From Colletes latitarsis (taxonomy: Eukaryota; Arthropoda; Insecta; Hymenoptera; Colletidae): 64,000 nt of DNA. The stretch is taken from contig NW_027488379.1 in the NCBI RefSeq assembly GCF_051014445.1, positions 2,108,001 through 2,172,000 of the forward strand. Direction: 5' to 3'. Position numbers and translations under genes: made by a program. The notes under the pieces were generated by a model. The model was not told where the DNA came from. It did not search any database and saw only the letters and a program-made list of their open reading frames with translations. Below, piece by piece: positions 49,501 through 63,858 of this stretch; position 1 is the first letter of the stretch, and each line of letters opens with the position of its first letter.

Positions 49501-52394
49501 GCATGTTAGGTCTGGGATAGGTCTGGGATTTGCCCTCATCAGGCTCATACTTTCGCGTTTTTCACATACTTGTTGAACAGATCCTGGGTTTTTTCCGGTT
49601 TGGGTCACGTAGTAGTGTGGTACCACACTGAAACAGTCGATTAAACCTGGTTTGGATCAATATTTTAGAGGATAACCCAAGTTTGGTCTGGGATAGGTCT
49701 GGGATTTTCACTCATCAGACTCATACCTTCGCATTCTTCACATACTTGTTGAACAGATCCTGGGTTTTTTCTGGTTTGGGTCCCGTAGTAATGAGGTACC
49801 ACACTGAAACAGTCAATTAAACCAGGTTTCGATCAATATTTTTGAGGATAACGCATGTTTGGTCTAGGTTAGGCCTGCGACTTTCACTCATCAGACTCAT
49901 ACTTTCGCATTCTTCACATACTTGTTGAACGGATCCTGGGTTTTTTCTGGTTTGGATCACGTAGTAATGTGGGACCACACTGAAACAATGAATTAAACCT
50001 GGTCTTGATAAATATTTTTGAGGATAACGCAAGTTAGGTCTGGGATAGGTCTGGGATTTGCCCTCATCAGACCCATACTTTCGCGTTTTTCACATACTTG
50101 TTGAACAGATCCTGGGTTTTTTCCGGTTTGGGTCACGTAGTAGTGTGGCACCACACTGAAACAGTCGATTAAACCTGGCTTCGATCAATATTTTTGAGGA
50201 TAACGCATGTTAGGTCTAGGTTAGGCCGGGGATTTTCAGTCATCAGACTCATACTTTCGCATTCTTCACATACTTGTAGGACGGATCCTGGGTTTTTTCT
50301 GGTTTGGATCACGTAGTAATGTGGGACCACACTGAAACAATCAATTAAACCTGGTCTTGATAAATATTTTAGAGGATAACGCATGTTTGGTCTGGGATAG
50401 GTCTGGGATTTGCCCTCATCATACTCATACTTTCGCACACTTCACAAACTCGTTGAACAGATCCTGGGTTATTTTCTGGTTTGGATCACATAGTAATGTG
50501 GTACCACACTGAAACAGTAGATTAAACCAGGTTTTGATCGATATTTTTGAGGATAACGCATGTTAGGTCTAGTTTAGGCCTGGGATTTGCCCTCATCAGA
50601 CTCATACTTTCGCATACTTCAAATACTTGTTGAACAGGTCCTGGGTTTTTTTCTGGTTTGGATCACGTAGTAATGTGGCGCCACACTGAAACAGTCAATT
50701 AAACCTGGTTTCGATCAATATTTTTGAGGATAACGCAAGTTAGGTCTGGGATAGGTCTGGGATTTGCCCTCATCAGACCCATACTTTCGCGTTTTTCACA
50801 TACTTGTTGAACAGATCCTGGGTTTTTTCCGGTTTGGGTCACGTAGTAGTGTGGCACCACACTGAAACAGTCGATTAAACCTGGCTTCGATCAATATTTT
50901 TGAGGATAACGCATGTTAGGTATAGTTTAGGCCGAGGATTTTCACTCATCAGACTCATACTTTCGCATTCTCCACATACTTGTTGAACGGATCCTGAGTA
51001 TTTTCTGGTTTGGATCACATAGTAATGTGGTACCACACTGAAACAGACGATAAAACCAGGTTTCGATCAATATTTTTGAGGATAACGCATGTTAGGTCTA
51101 GGTTAGGCCGGGGTTTTTCACTCATAACACTCATACTTTCGAATTCTTCACATACTTGTTGAACGGATCCTGGGTTTTTACTGGTTTGGATCACGTAGTA
51201 ATGTGGTACCACACTGAAACATTCAATTAAAGCTGGTCTTGATAAATATTTTAGAAGATAACGCATGTTAGGTTTGGGTTAGGTCTAGGATTTGCCCTCA
51301 TCAGGCTCATACTTTCGCATATTTCTCATACTTCATGGCTAGATCCTGGGCTGTTTCTGGATTGTGTCACGTAGTAATGTGGGACCACACTGAAACAATC
51401 AATTAAACCTGGTCTTGATAAATATTTTAGAGGATAACGCATGTTAGGTCTGGGATAGGTCTGGGATTTGCCCTCATCATACTCATACTTTCGCACACTT
51501 CACATACTCCTTGAACAGATCCTGGATTATTTTCAGGTATGTATCACATAGTAATGTGGTACCACACTGAAACAGTCGATTAAACCTGGTTTCGATCAAT
51601 ATTTTTGAGGATAACGCATGTTAGGTCTGGGTTAGGTCTAGGATTTGCCCTCATCAGGCTCATACTTTCGCTTATTTTTCATACTTCATGGCTAGATCCT
51701 GGGCTGTTTCTGGATTGTGTCACGTAGTAATGTGGGACCACACTGAAACAATCAATTAAACCTGGTCTTGATAAATATTTTAGAGGATAACGCATGTTAG
51801 GTTTGGGTTAGGTCTAGGATTTGCCCTCATCAGGCTCATACTTTCGCATATTTCTCATACTTCATGGCTAGATCCTGGGCTGTTTCTGCATTGTGTCACG
51901 TAATAATGTGGTACCACGCTGAAACAGTCAATTAAACCTGGTCTTGATAAATATTTTAGAGGATAACGCTTGTTAGGTCTAGGTTAGCTCTGGGATTTTC
52001 ACTCATCAGACTCATACTTTCGCATTCTTCACATACTTGTTGAACAGATACAGGGTTTTTTCTGGATTGGATCACATAGTAATGTGGCACCACACTGAAA
52101 CAGACGATTAAACCAGGTTTCGATCAATAGTTTTGAGGATAACGCATGTTAGGTCTAGGTTAGGCCGGGGGTTTTCACACATCACACTCATACTGTCGCA
52201 TTCTTCACATAGTTGTTGAACGGATCCTGGGTTTTTACTGGTTTGGATCACGTAGTAATGAAGTGCAACACTGAAACAGTCAATTAAACCTGGTTTCCAT
52301 CAATATTTTAGAGGACAACGCATGTTAGGTCTAGGTTAGGCCGAGGATTTTCACTCATCAGACTCATACTTTCGCATTCTCCACATACTTGTTG
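46590..52394. repeat. 5.8-kb satellite superblock, copy D1
   Basis: A 33-monomer block (5,805 bp) repeated in tandem from about 52,395. Shared private markers include GGCCTGGATTTTCACTC (46,710 and 52,515, a 3-bp loss), TTAGAAGATGACGCGTG (about 47,030 and 52,836) and a monomer lacking 11 bp at about 47,940 and 53,745. Its right half is related to the 36-39.6 kb region. Confidence 0.9.
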
Positions 52395-55300
52395 AACGGA
52401 TCCTGGGTTTTTTCTGGTTTGGGTCACGTAGTAATGTGGTACCACACTGAAACAGTCGATTAAACCAGGTTTCGATCAATATTTATGAGGATAACGCATG
52501 TTAGGTCTAGGTTAGGCCTGGATTTTCACTCATCAGACACATACTTTCGTATTCTTCACATACTTGTTGAACGGATCCTGGGTTTTTTCTGGTTTGGATC
52601 ACGTAGTAATGTGGGACCTCACTGAAACAGTCCATTAAACCTGGTTTGGATCAATATTTTAGAGGATAACGCAAGTTTGGTCTGGGATAGGTCTGGGATT
52701 TGCCCCCATCAGACTCATACTATCGCATATTTCTTATACTTCATGGCTATATCCTGGGATATTTCTGGATTGCATCACGTAGTAATGTGGTACCACACTG
52801 AAACAATCAATTAAACCTGGTTTCGCTCAATATTTTAGAAGATGACGCGTGTTAGGTTTAGGTTAGGCCTGGGATTTGCCCTCATCAGGGTCATACTTTC
52901 ACAGTTTTAACATGCATGTTGACCTGATCGAGGGTTTTTTCTGCTTTGGATCACGTAGTAAAGTGGTACCACAACTAAAACAGTCAATTAAACCTGGTTT
53001 CGATCACTATTTTAGAGGATAACGCAAGTTAGGTCTGGGATAGGTCTCGGATTATCCCTCATCAGACTCATACTTTCGCACACTTCACATACTCCTTGAC
53101 AAGATCCAGGGTTTTTTTCTGGTTTGGATCACGTAGTAATGTGGTACCACATTGAAACAGTCGATTAAACCTGGTTTCGATTAATATTTTTGAGGATAAC
53201 GCATGTTAGGTCTGGGATAGGTCTGGGATTTGCCTTCATCAGACTCATACTTTCGCAGTTTTAACATGCATGTTGACCTGATCGAGGGTTTTTTCTGCTT
53301 TGGATCACGTAGTAAAGTGGTACCACACTAAAACAGTCAATTAAACCTGGTTTCGATCAATATTTTAGAGGATAACGAAAGTTATGTCTAGTTTAGGCCT
53401 GGGATTTGCCCTCATCAGACTCATATTTTCGCATACTTCACATACTTGTTGAACTGATCCTGGGTTTTTTTCTGGTTTGGATCACGTAGTAAAGAGGTAC
53501 CACACTGAAGCAGTCCATTAAACCTGGTTTGGATCAATATTTTAGAGGATAACGCATGTTAGGTTTGGGTTAGGTCTAGGATTTGCCCTCATCAGGCTGA
53601 TACTTTCGCATATTTCTCTTACTTCATGGCTAGATCCTGGGCTGTTTCTGGATTGTATCACGTAGTAATGTGGTACCACGCTGAAACAGCCAATTAAACC
53701 TGGTTTCGATCAATATTTTAGAGGATAACGCAAGTTAGGTCTGGGATTTTCACTCATCAGACTCATACTTTCGCATTCTTCACATACTTGTTGAACAGAT
53801 CCTGGGTTTTTTCTGGTTTGGGTCCGGTAGTAATGTGGTACCACACTGAAACAGTCGATTAAACCAGGTTTCGATCAATATTTTTGAGGGTAACGCATGT
53901 TAGGTCTGGGTTAGGTCTAGGATTTGCCCTCGTCAGGCTCATACTTTCGCATTCTTCCCATACTTGTTAAACGGATCCTGAGTTTTTTCCGGTTTGGATC
54001 ACGTAGTAATGTGGGACCACACTGAAACAATCAATTAAACCTAGTCATGATAAATATTTTAGAGGATAACGCATGTTAGGTCTGGGATAAGTCTGGGATT
54101 TGCCCTCACCATACTCATACTTTCGCACACTTCACAAACTCGTTGAACAGATCCTGGGTTATTTTCTGGTTTGGATCACATAGTAATGTGGTACCACACT
54201 GAAACAGTCGATTAAACCAGGTTTTGATCAATATTTTTGAGGATAACGCATGTTAGGTCTAGTTTAGGCCTGGGATTTGCCCTCATCAGACTCATACTTT
54301 CGCATACTTCAAATACTTGTTGAACAGGTCCTGGGTTTTTTTCTGGTTTGGATCACGTAGTAATGTGGTACCACACTGAAACAGTCGATTAAACCTGGTT
54401 TCGATCAATATTTTTGAGGATAACGCATGTTAGGTCTAGGTTAGGCCGGGGATTTTCACTCATCAGACTCATTCTTTCGCATTCTTCACATACTTGTTGG
54501 ACGGATCCTGGGTTTTTTCTGGTTTGGATCACGTAGTAATGTGGGACCACACTGAAACAATTAATTAAACCTGGTCTTGATAAATATTTTAGAGGATAAC
54601 GCATGTTAGGTCTGGGATAGGTCTGGGATTTGCCCTCATCAGACTCATACTTTCGCGTACTTCAAATACTTGTTGAACAGGTCCTGGGTTTTTTTCTGGC
54701 TTGGATCACGTAGTAATGTGGTACCACATTGAAACAGTCGATTAAACCTGGTTTCGATCAATATTTTTGAGGATAACGCATGTTAGGTCTAGGTTAGGCC
54801 GGGGATTTTCACTCATCAGACTCATACTTTCGCATTCTGCACATACTTGTTGGACGGATCCTGGGTTTTTTCTGGTTTGGATCACGTAGTAATGTGGGAC
54901 CACACTGAAACAATCAATTAAACCTGGTCTTGATAAATATTTTAGAGGATAACGCATGTTAGGTCTGGGATAGGTCTGGGATTTGCCCTCATCATACTCA
55001 TACTTTCGCATTCTTCACATACTTGTTGAACAGATCCTGGGTTTTTTCCGGTATGGGTCACGTAGTAGTGTGGTACCACACTGAAACAGTCGATTAAACC
55101 TGGTTTCGATCAATATTTTTGAGGATAACGCATGTTAGGTCTAGGTTAGGCCGGGGATTTTCACTGATCAGACTCATACTTTCGCATTCTCCACATACTT
55201 GTTGGACGGATCCTGGGTTTTTTCTGGTTTGGATCACGTAGTAATGTGGGACCACACTGAAACAATCAATTAAACCTGGTCTTGATAAATATTTTAGAGG

Positions 55301-57671
55301 ATAACGCATGTTAGGTCTGGGATAGGTCTGGGATTTGCCCTCATCAGGCTCATACTTTCGCGTTTTTCACATACTTGTTGAACAGATCCTGGGTTTTCTC
55401 CGGTTTGGGTCACGTAGTAGTGTGGTACCACACTGAAACAGTCGATTAAACCTGGTTTGGATCAATATTTTAGAGGATAACCCAAGTTTGGTCTGGGATA
55501 GGTCTGGGATTTTCACTCATCAGACTCATACCTTCGCATTCTTCACATACTTGTTGAACAGATCCTGGGTTTTTTCTGGTTAGGGTCCCGTAGTAATGTG
55601 GTACCACACTGAAACAGTCAATTAAACCAGGTTTCGATCAATATTTTTGAGGATAACGCATGTTTGGTCTAGGTTAGGCCTGCGACTTTCACTCATCAGA
55701 CTCATACTTTCGCATTCTTCACATACTTGTTGAACGGATCCTGGGTTTTTTCTGGTTTGGATCACGTAGTAATGTGGGACCACACTGAAACAATGAATTA
55801 AACCTGGTCTTGATAAATATTTTTGAGGATAACGCAAGTTAGGTCTGGGATAGGTCTGGGATTTGCCCTCATCAGGCCCATACTTTCGCGTTTTTCACAT
55901 ACTTGTTGAACAGATCCTGGGTTTTTTCCGGTTTAGGTCACGTAGTAGTGTGGCACCACACTGAAACAGTCGATTAAACCTGGCTTCGACCAATATTTTT
56001 GAGGATAACGCATGTTAGGTCTAGGTTAGGCCGGGGATTTTCAGTCATCAGACTCATACTTTCGCATTCTTCACATACTTGTAGGACGGATCCTGGGTTT
56101 TTTCTGGCTTGGATCACGTAGTAATGTGGGACCACACTGAAACAATCAATTAAACCTGGTCTTGATAAATATTTTAGAGGATAACGCATGTTTGGTCTGG
56201 GATAGGTCTGGGATTTGCCCTCATCATACTCATACTTTCGCACACTTCACAAACTCGTTGAACAGATCCTGGGTTATTTTCTGGTTTGGATCACATAGTA
56301 ATGTGGTACCACACTGAAACAGTAGATTAAACCAGGTTTTGATCGATATTTTTGAGGATAACGCATGTTAGGTCTAGTTTAGGCCTGGGATTTGCCCTCA
56401 TCAGACTCATACTTTCGCATACTTCAAATACTTGTTGAACAGGTCCTGGGTTTTTTTCTGGTTTGGATCACGTAGTAATGTGGCGCCACACTGAAACAGT
56501 CGATTAAACCTGGTTTCGATCAATATTTTTGAGGATAACGCATGTTAGGTATAGTTTAGGCCGAGGATTTTCACTCATCAGACTCATACTTTCGCATTCT
56601 CCACATACTTCTTGAACGGATCCTGAGTATTTTCTGGTTTGGATCACATAGTAATGTGGTACCACACTGAAACAGACGATAAAAACCAGGTTTCGATCAA
56701 TATTTTTGAGGATAACGCATGTTAGGTCTAGGTTAGGCCGGGGTTTTTCACTCATAACACTCATACTTTCGAATTCTTCACATACTTGTCGAACGGATCC
56801 TGGGTTTTTACTGGTTTGGATCACGTAGTAATGTGGTACCACACTGAAACATACAATTAAAGCTGGTCTTGATAAATATTTTAGAGGATAACGCATGTTA
56901 GGTTTGGGTTAGGTCTAGGATTTGCCCTCATCAGGCTCATACTTTCGCTTATTTCTCATACTTCATGGCTAGATCCTGGGCTGTTTCTGGATTGTGTCAC
57001 GTAGTAATGTGGGACCACACTGAAACAATCAATTAAACCTGGTCTTGATAAATATTTTAGAGGATAACGCATGTTAGGTTTGGGTTAGGTCTAGGATTTG
57101 CCCTCATCAGGCTCATACTTTCGCATATTTCTCATACTTCATGGCTAGATCCTGGGCTGTTTCTGCATTGTGTCACGTAATAATGTGGTACCACGCTGAA
57201 ACAGTCAATTAAACCTGGTCTTGATAAATATTTTAGAGGATAACGCTTGTTAGGTCTAGGTTTGCTCTGGGATTTTCACTCATCAGACTCATACTTTCGC
57301 ATTCTTCACATACTTGTTGAACAGATACAGGGTTTTTTCTGGATTGGATCACATAGTAATGTGGCACCACACTGAAACAGACGATTAAACCAGGTTTCGA
57401 TCAATATTTTTGAGGATAACGCATGTTAGGTCTAGGTTAGGCCGGGGGTTTTCACTCATCACACTCATACTGTCGCATTCTTCACATAGTTGTTGAACGG
57501 ATCCTGGGTTTTTACTGGCTTGGATCACGTAGTAATGAAGTGCAACACTGAAACAGTCAATTAAACCTGGTTTCCATCAATATTTTAGAGGACAACGCAT
57601 GTTAGGTCTAGGTTAGGCCGAGGATTTTCACTCATCAGACTCATACTTTCGCATTCTCCACATACTTGTTG
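52395..57671. repeat. 5.3-kb satellite superblock, copy D2
   Basis: Tandem copy of the preceding block. The offset is 5,805 up to about 56,510, then 5,629 (one monomer fewer; GGTATAG at 50,919 and 56,548), then about 5,277 (two more fewer) by 57,538. D2 is thus three monomers shorter than D1, or D1 gained them. An extra A at about 56,681 (GATAAAAACC) is private to D2. Confidence 0.88.
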
Positions 57672-60600
57672 AACGGATCCTGGGTTTTTACTGGTTTGGA
57701 TCACGTAGTAATGTGATACCACACTGAAACAGTCGATTAAACCTGGTTTCGATCAATATTTTTGAGGATAACGCATGTTAGGTCTAGGTTAGGCCGAGGA
57801 TTTTCACTCATCAAACTCGTACTTTCGCATTCTTCACATACTTGTTGAACGGATTCTGGGTTTTTACTGGTTTGGATCACGTAGTAATGTGGTACCACAC
57901 TGAAACATTCCATTAAAGCTGGTCTTGATAAATATTTTAGAGAATAACGCATGTTAGGTCTGGGATAGGTCTGGGATTTGCCCTCATCATACTCATACTT
58001 TCGCACACTTCACATACTCCTTGAACAGATCCTGGATTATTTTCAGGTTTGGATCACATAGTAATGTGGTACCACACTGAAACAGTCGATTAAACCAGGT
58101 TTTGCCCAATATTTTTGAGGATAACGCATGTTAGGTCTAGTTTAGGCCTGGGATTTGCCCTCATCAGACTCATTCTTTCGCATACTTCAAATACTTGTTG
58201 AACAGGTCCTGGGTTTTTTTCTGGTTTGGATCACGTAGTCATGTGCTAACACACTGAAACAGTCGATTAAACCTGGTTTCGATCAATATTTTTTAGGATA
58301 ACGCATGTTAGGTATAGGTTAGGCCGAGGATTTTCACTCATCAGACTCATACTTTCGCATTCTCCACATACTTGTTGAACGGATCCTGGGTTTTTACTGG
58401 TTTGGATCACGTAGTAATGTGGGACCACACTGAAACAATCAATTAAACCTGGTCTTGATGAATATTTTAGAGGATAACGCATGTTAGGTTTGGGTTAGGT
58501 CTAGGATTTGCCCTCATCAGGCTCATACTTTCGCATATTTCTCATACTTCATGGCTAGATCCTGGGCTGTTTCTGGATTGTGTCACGTAGTAATGTGGTA
58601 CCACGCTGAAACAGTCAATTAAACCTGGTCTTGATAAATATTTTAGAGGATAACGCTTGTTAGGTCTAGGTTAGCCCTGGGATTTTCACTCATCAGACTC
58701 ATACTTTCGCATTCTTCACATACTTGTTGAACAGATACAGGGTTTTTTCTGGTTTGGATCACATAGTAATGTGGCACCACACTGAAACAGACGATTACAC
58801 CAGGTTTCGATCAATATTTTTGAGGATAACGCATGTTAGGTCTAGGTTAGGCCGGGGTTTTTCACTCATCACACTCATACTTTCGCATTCTTCACATACT
58901 TGTTGAACGGATCCTGGGTTTTTACTGGTTTGGATCACGTAGTAATGAAGTGCAACACTGAAACAGTCAATTAAACCTGGTTTCGATCAATATTTTAGAG
59001 GACAACGCATGTTAGGTCTAGGTTAGGCCGAGGATTTTCACTCATCAGACTCATACTTTCGCATTCTCCACATACTTGTTGAACGGATCCTGGGTTTTTA
59101 CTGGTTTGGATCACGTAGTAATGTGGTACCACACTGAAACAGTCGATTAAACCTGGTCTTGATAAATATTTTACAGGATAACGCATGTTAGGTCTGGGAT
59201 AGGTCTGGGATTTTCACTCATCAGACTCATACTTTCGCGTTTTCACATACTTGTTGAACAGATCCTGGGTTTTTTCCGGTTTGGGTCACGTAGTAGTGTG
59301 GTACCACACTGTAACAGTCGATTAAGCCTGGCCTCGATCAATATTTTTGAGGATAACGCATGTTAGGTCCAGGTTAGGCCGGGGAATTTCACTCATCAGA
59401 CTCATACTGTCGCATTCTTCACATACTTGTTCAACGGATCCTGGGTTTTTTCTGGTTTGGATCAGGTAGTAATGTGGGACCACACTGAAACAATCAACTA
59501 AACCTGGTCTTGATAAATATTTTAGAGGATAACGCATGTTAGGTCTGGGATAGGTCTGGGATTTGCCCTCATCATACTCATACTTTCGCACACTTCACAT
59601 ACTCGTTGAACAGATCCTGGGTTATTTTCTGGTTTGGATCACATAGTAATGTGGTACCTCACTGAAACAGTCGATTAAACCAGGTTTTGATCAATATTTT
59701 TGAGGATAACGCTTGTTAGGTCTAGGTTAGGCCTGGGATTTTCACTCATCAGACTCATACTTTCGCATTCTTCACATACTTGTTGAACGGATCCTGGGTT
59801 TTTTCTGGTTTGGATCACGTAGTAATGTGGTACCACTCTGAAACAGTCGATTAAACCCGGTTTCGATCAATATTTTTGAGGATATCGCATGTTTGGTCTG
59901 GGTTAGGTCTAGGATTTGTCCTCGTCAGGCTCATACTTTCGCATATTTCTCATACTTCATGGCTAGATCCTCGGCTATTTCTGGATTGGGTCACGTAGTA
60001 ATGTGGTACCACACTGAAACAGTCGATTAAACCAGGTTTCGATCAATATTTTTGAGGATAACGCAAGTTAGGTCTGGGATAGGACTGGGATTTGCCCTCA
60101 TCAGGCTCATACTTTCGCGTTTTTCACACACTTGTTGAACAGATCCTGGGTTTTTCCCGGTTTGGGTCACGTAGTAGTGTGGTACCACACTGAAACAGTC
60201 GATTAAACCTGGTTTCGATCAATATTTTAGAGGATAACGCATGTTAGGTCTGGGTTAGTTCTAGGATTTGCCCCCATCAGGCTCATACTTTCGCATATTT
60301 CTCATACTTCATGGCTGGATCCTGGGCTATTTCTGGATTGGATCACGTAGTAATGTGGTACCACACTGAAACATTCAATTAAACCTGGTCTTGATAAATA
60401 TTTGAGAGGATAATGCATTTTAGGTCTCGGATAGGTCTGGGATTTGCCCTCATCAGACTCATACTTTCGCACACTTCACATACTCGTTGAACAGATCCTG
60501 GGTCATTCTCTGGTTTGGATCACGTAGTAATGTGGTACCACACTGAAATAGTCGATTAAACCTGGTTTCGATCAATATTTTAGAGGATAACGCATGTTAG

Positions 60601-61640
60601 GTCTGGGTTAGGTCTAGGATTTGCCCTCGTCAGGCTCATACTTTCGCATATTTCTCTTATTTCATGGCTAGATCCTGGGCTATTTCTGGATTGGATCACG
60701 TAGTAATGTGGTAACACACTGAAACCGACGATTAAACCAGGTTTCGATCAATATATTTGAGGATAACGCATGTTAGGTCTAGGTTAGGCCGGGGTTTTTC
60801 ACTCACCACACTCATACTTTCGCATTCTTCACATACTTGTTGAACGGATCCTGGGTTTTTACTGGTATGGATCACGTAGTAATGAAGTGCAACACTGAAA
60901 CAGTCAATTAAACCTGGTTTCCATCAATATTTTAGAGGACAACGCATGTTAGGTCTAGGTTAGGCCTGGGATTTGCCCACACCAGGGTATACTTTCGCAG
61001 TTTTAACATACATGTTGACCTGATCGAGGGTTTCTTCTGCTTTGGATCACGCAGTAAAGTGGTACCACACTGAAACAGTCCATTAAACCTGGTTTGGATG
61101 AATATTTTAGAGGATAACGCTTGTTAGGTCTAGGTTAGCCCTGGGACTTTCACTCATCAGACTCATACTTTCGCATTCTTCACATACTTGTTGAACGGAT
61201 CCTGGGTTTTTTCTGGTTTGGTTCACGTAGTAATGTGGTACCACACTGAAACATTCAATTAAACCTGGTCATGATAAATATTTTAGAGGATAACTCATGT
61301 TAGGTTTGGGTTAGGTCTTGGATTTGCCCTCATCAGGCTCATACTTTCGCATATTTCTCATACTTCATGGCTAGACCCTGGGCTGTTTCTGGATTGTATC
61401 ACGTAGTAATGTGGTACCACGCTGAAACAGTCAATTAAACCTGATTTCGATCAATATTTTAGAGGATAACGCAAGTTAGGTCTGGGATAGTTCTGGGATT
61501 CGCCCTCATCAGGCTCATACTTTCGCATATTTCTCATACTTCATGGCTAGACCCTGGGCTGTTTCTGGATTGTATCACGTAGTAATGTGGTACCACGCTG
61601 AAACAGTCAATTAAACCTGATTTCGATCAATATTTTAGAG
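57672..61640. repeat. Irregular satellite monomers
   Basis: About 22.5 monomers of mixed classes. The left part (to about 59,190) is related to 38,200-39,770 (GGTATAGGTTAGGCCGAGG; GTGGCACCACACTG with CAGATACAGGG). The rest has no local period. I see no gene here. Confidence 0.82.
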
Positions 61641-63858
61641 GATAACGCATGTTAGGTCTGGGATAGGTCTAGGATTTGCCCTCATCAGACTCATACTTTC
61701 GCACACTTCACATACCCGTTGAACAGATCCTGGGTTATTTTCTGGTTTGGATCACATAGTAATGTGGTACCACACTGAAACAGTCGATTAAACCAGGTTT
61801 CGATCAATATTTTTGAGGATAACGCATGTTAGGTCTAGGTTAGGCCTGGGATTTTCACTCATCAGACTCATACTTTCGCATTCTTCACATACTTGTTGAA
61901 CGGATCCTGGGTTTTTTCTGGTTTGGATCACGTAGTAATGTCGGACCACACTGAAACAATCAATTAAACCTGGTCTTGATAAATATTTTAGAGGATAACG
62001 CAAGTTATGTCTGGGCTAGGTCTAGGATTTGCCATCGTCAGGGTCATACTTTCGCATATTTCTCATACTTCATGGCTAGATCCTGGGCTATTTCTGGACT
62101 AGATCACGTAGTAATGTGGTACCACACTGAAACAGTCAATTAAACCTGGTTTTCATCAATATTTTAGAGAATAATTCATGTTAGGTCTAGGTTAGGTCTG
62201 GGATTTGCTCTCATCAGGCTCATTCTTTCGCATATTTCTCATACTTGATGGCTAGATCCTGGGCTTTTTCTGGATTGCGTCACGTAGTAATGAAGTACAA
62301 CACTGAAACAGTCAATTAAACCTGGTTTCCATCAATATTTTAGAGGACAACGCATGTTAGGTCTAGGTTAGGCCTGGGATTTGCCCACATCAGGCTCATA
62401 CTTTCGCATATTTCTCTTACTTGTTGAACGGATCCTGGGTTTTCTCTGGTTTGGATCACGTTGCAATGTGGTACCACACTGAAACAGTCAATTAAACCTG
62501 GTCTTGATAAATATTTTAGAGGATAACGCATGTTAGGTCTGGGATAGGTCTAGGAATTGCCCTCATCAGACTCATACTTTCGCACACTTCACATACTCGT
62601 TGAACAGAACCTGGGTTATTTTCTGGTTTGGATCACATAGTAATGTGGTACCACACTGAAACAGTCGATTTAACCAGGTTTCGAGCAATAGTTTTGAGGA
62701 TAACGCATGTTAGGTCTAGGTTAGGCCTGAGATTTTCACTCATCAGACTCATACTTTCGCATTCTTCACATACTTGTTGAACGGATCCTGGGTTTTTTCT
62801 GGTTTGGATCACGTAGTAATGTCGGACCACACTGAAACGATCAATTAAACCTGGTCTTGATAAATATTTTAGAGGATAACGCAAGTTAGGTCTGGGTTAG
62901 GTCTAGGATTTGCCCTCGTCAGGCTCATACATTCGCATATTTCTCATACTTCATGGCTAGATCCTGGGCTATTTCTGGATTAGATCACGTAGTAATGTGG
63001 TACCACACTGAAACAGTCAATTAAACCTGGTTTTCATCAATATTTTAGAGAATAATTCATGTTAGGTCTAGGTTAGGTGTTGGATTTGCTCTCATCAGGC
63101 TCATTCTTTCGCATATTTCTCATACTTGATGGCTAGATCCTGGGCTTTTTCTGCATTGCGTCACGTAGTAATGAAGTACAACACTGAAACAGTCAATTAA
63201 ACCTGGTTTCCATCAATATCTTAGAGGACAACGCATGTTAGGTCTAGGTTAGGCCTGGGATTTGCCCACATCAGGCTCATACTTTCGCATATTTCTCATA
63301 CTTGTTGAACGGATCCTGGGTTTTCTCTGGTTTGGATCACGTAGCAATGTGGTACCACACTGAAACAGTCAATTAAACCTGGTCTTGATAAATATTTTAG
63401 AGGATAACGCATGTTAGGTCTGGGATAGGTCTAGGAATTGCCCTCATCAGACTCATACTTTCGCACACTTCACATACTCGTTGAACAGATCCTGGGTTAT
63501 TTTCTGGTTTGGATCACATAGTAATGTGGTACCACACTGAAACAGTCGATTAAACCAGGTTTCGAGCAATAGTTTTGAGGATAACGCATGTTAGGTCTAG
63601 GTTAGGCCTGGGATTTTCACTCATCAGTCTCATACTTTCGCATTCTTCACATACTTGTTGAACGGATCCTGGGTTTTTTCTGGTTTGGATCACGTAGTAA
63701 TGTCGGACCACACTGAAACGATCAATTAAACCTGGTCTTGATAAATATTTTAGAGGATAACGCAAGTTAGGTCTGGGTTAGGTCTAGGATTTGCCCTCGT
63801 CAGGCTCATACATTCGCATATTTCTCATACTTCATGGCTAGATCCTGGGCTATTTCTG
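61641..63858. repeat. 5-monomer higher-order repeat, about 2.5 copies
   Basis: An 881-bp unit: equivalent points are 61,788, 62,669 and 63,550, and TAGGAATTGCCCTC occurs at 62,551 and 63,432. Shared markers are GTCGGACCACAC, TCGAGCAATAGTTTTGAGG and ATTTTCATCAATATT. The second and third copies are closer to each other than to the first. From about 63,859 to the window end the monomers differ. Confidence 0.9.

Noticed and set aside
58724..58906. 60-codon plus-strand open frame
   Set aside because: Satellite sequence read in a chance open frame; the equivalent frame is closed in neighbouring monomers.
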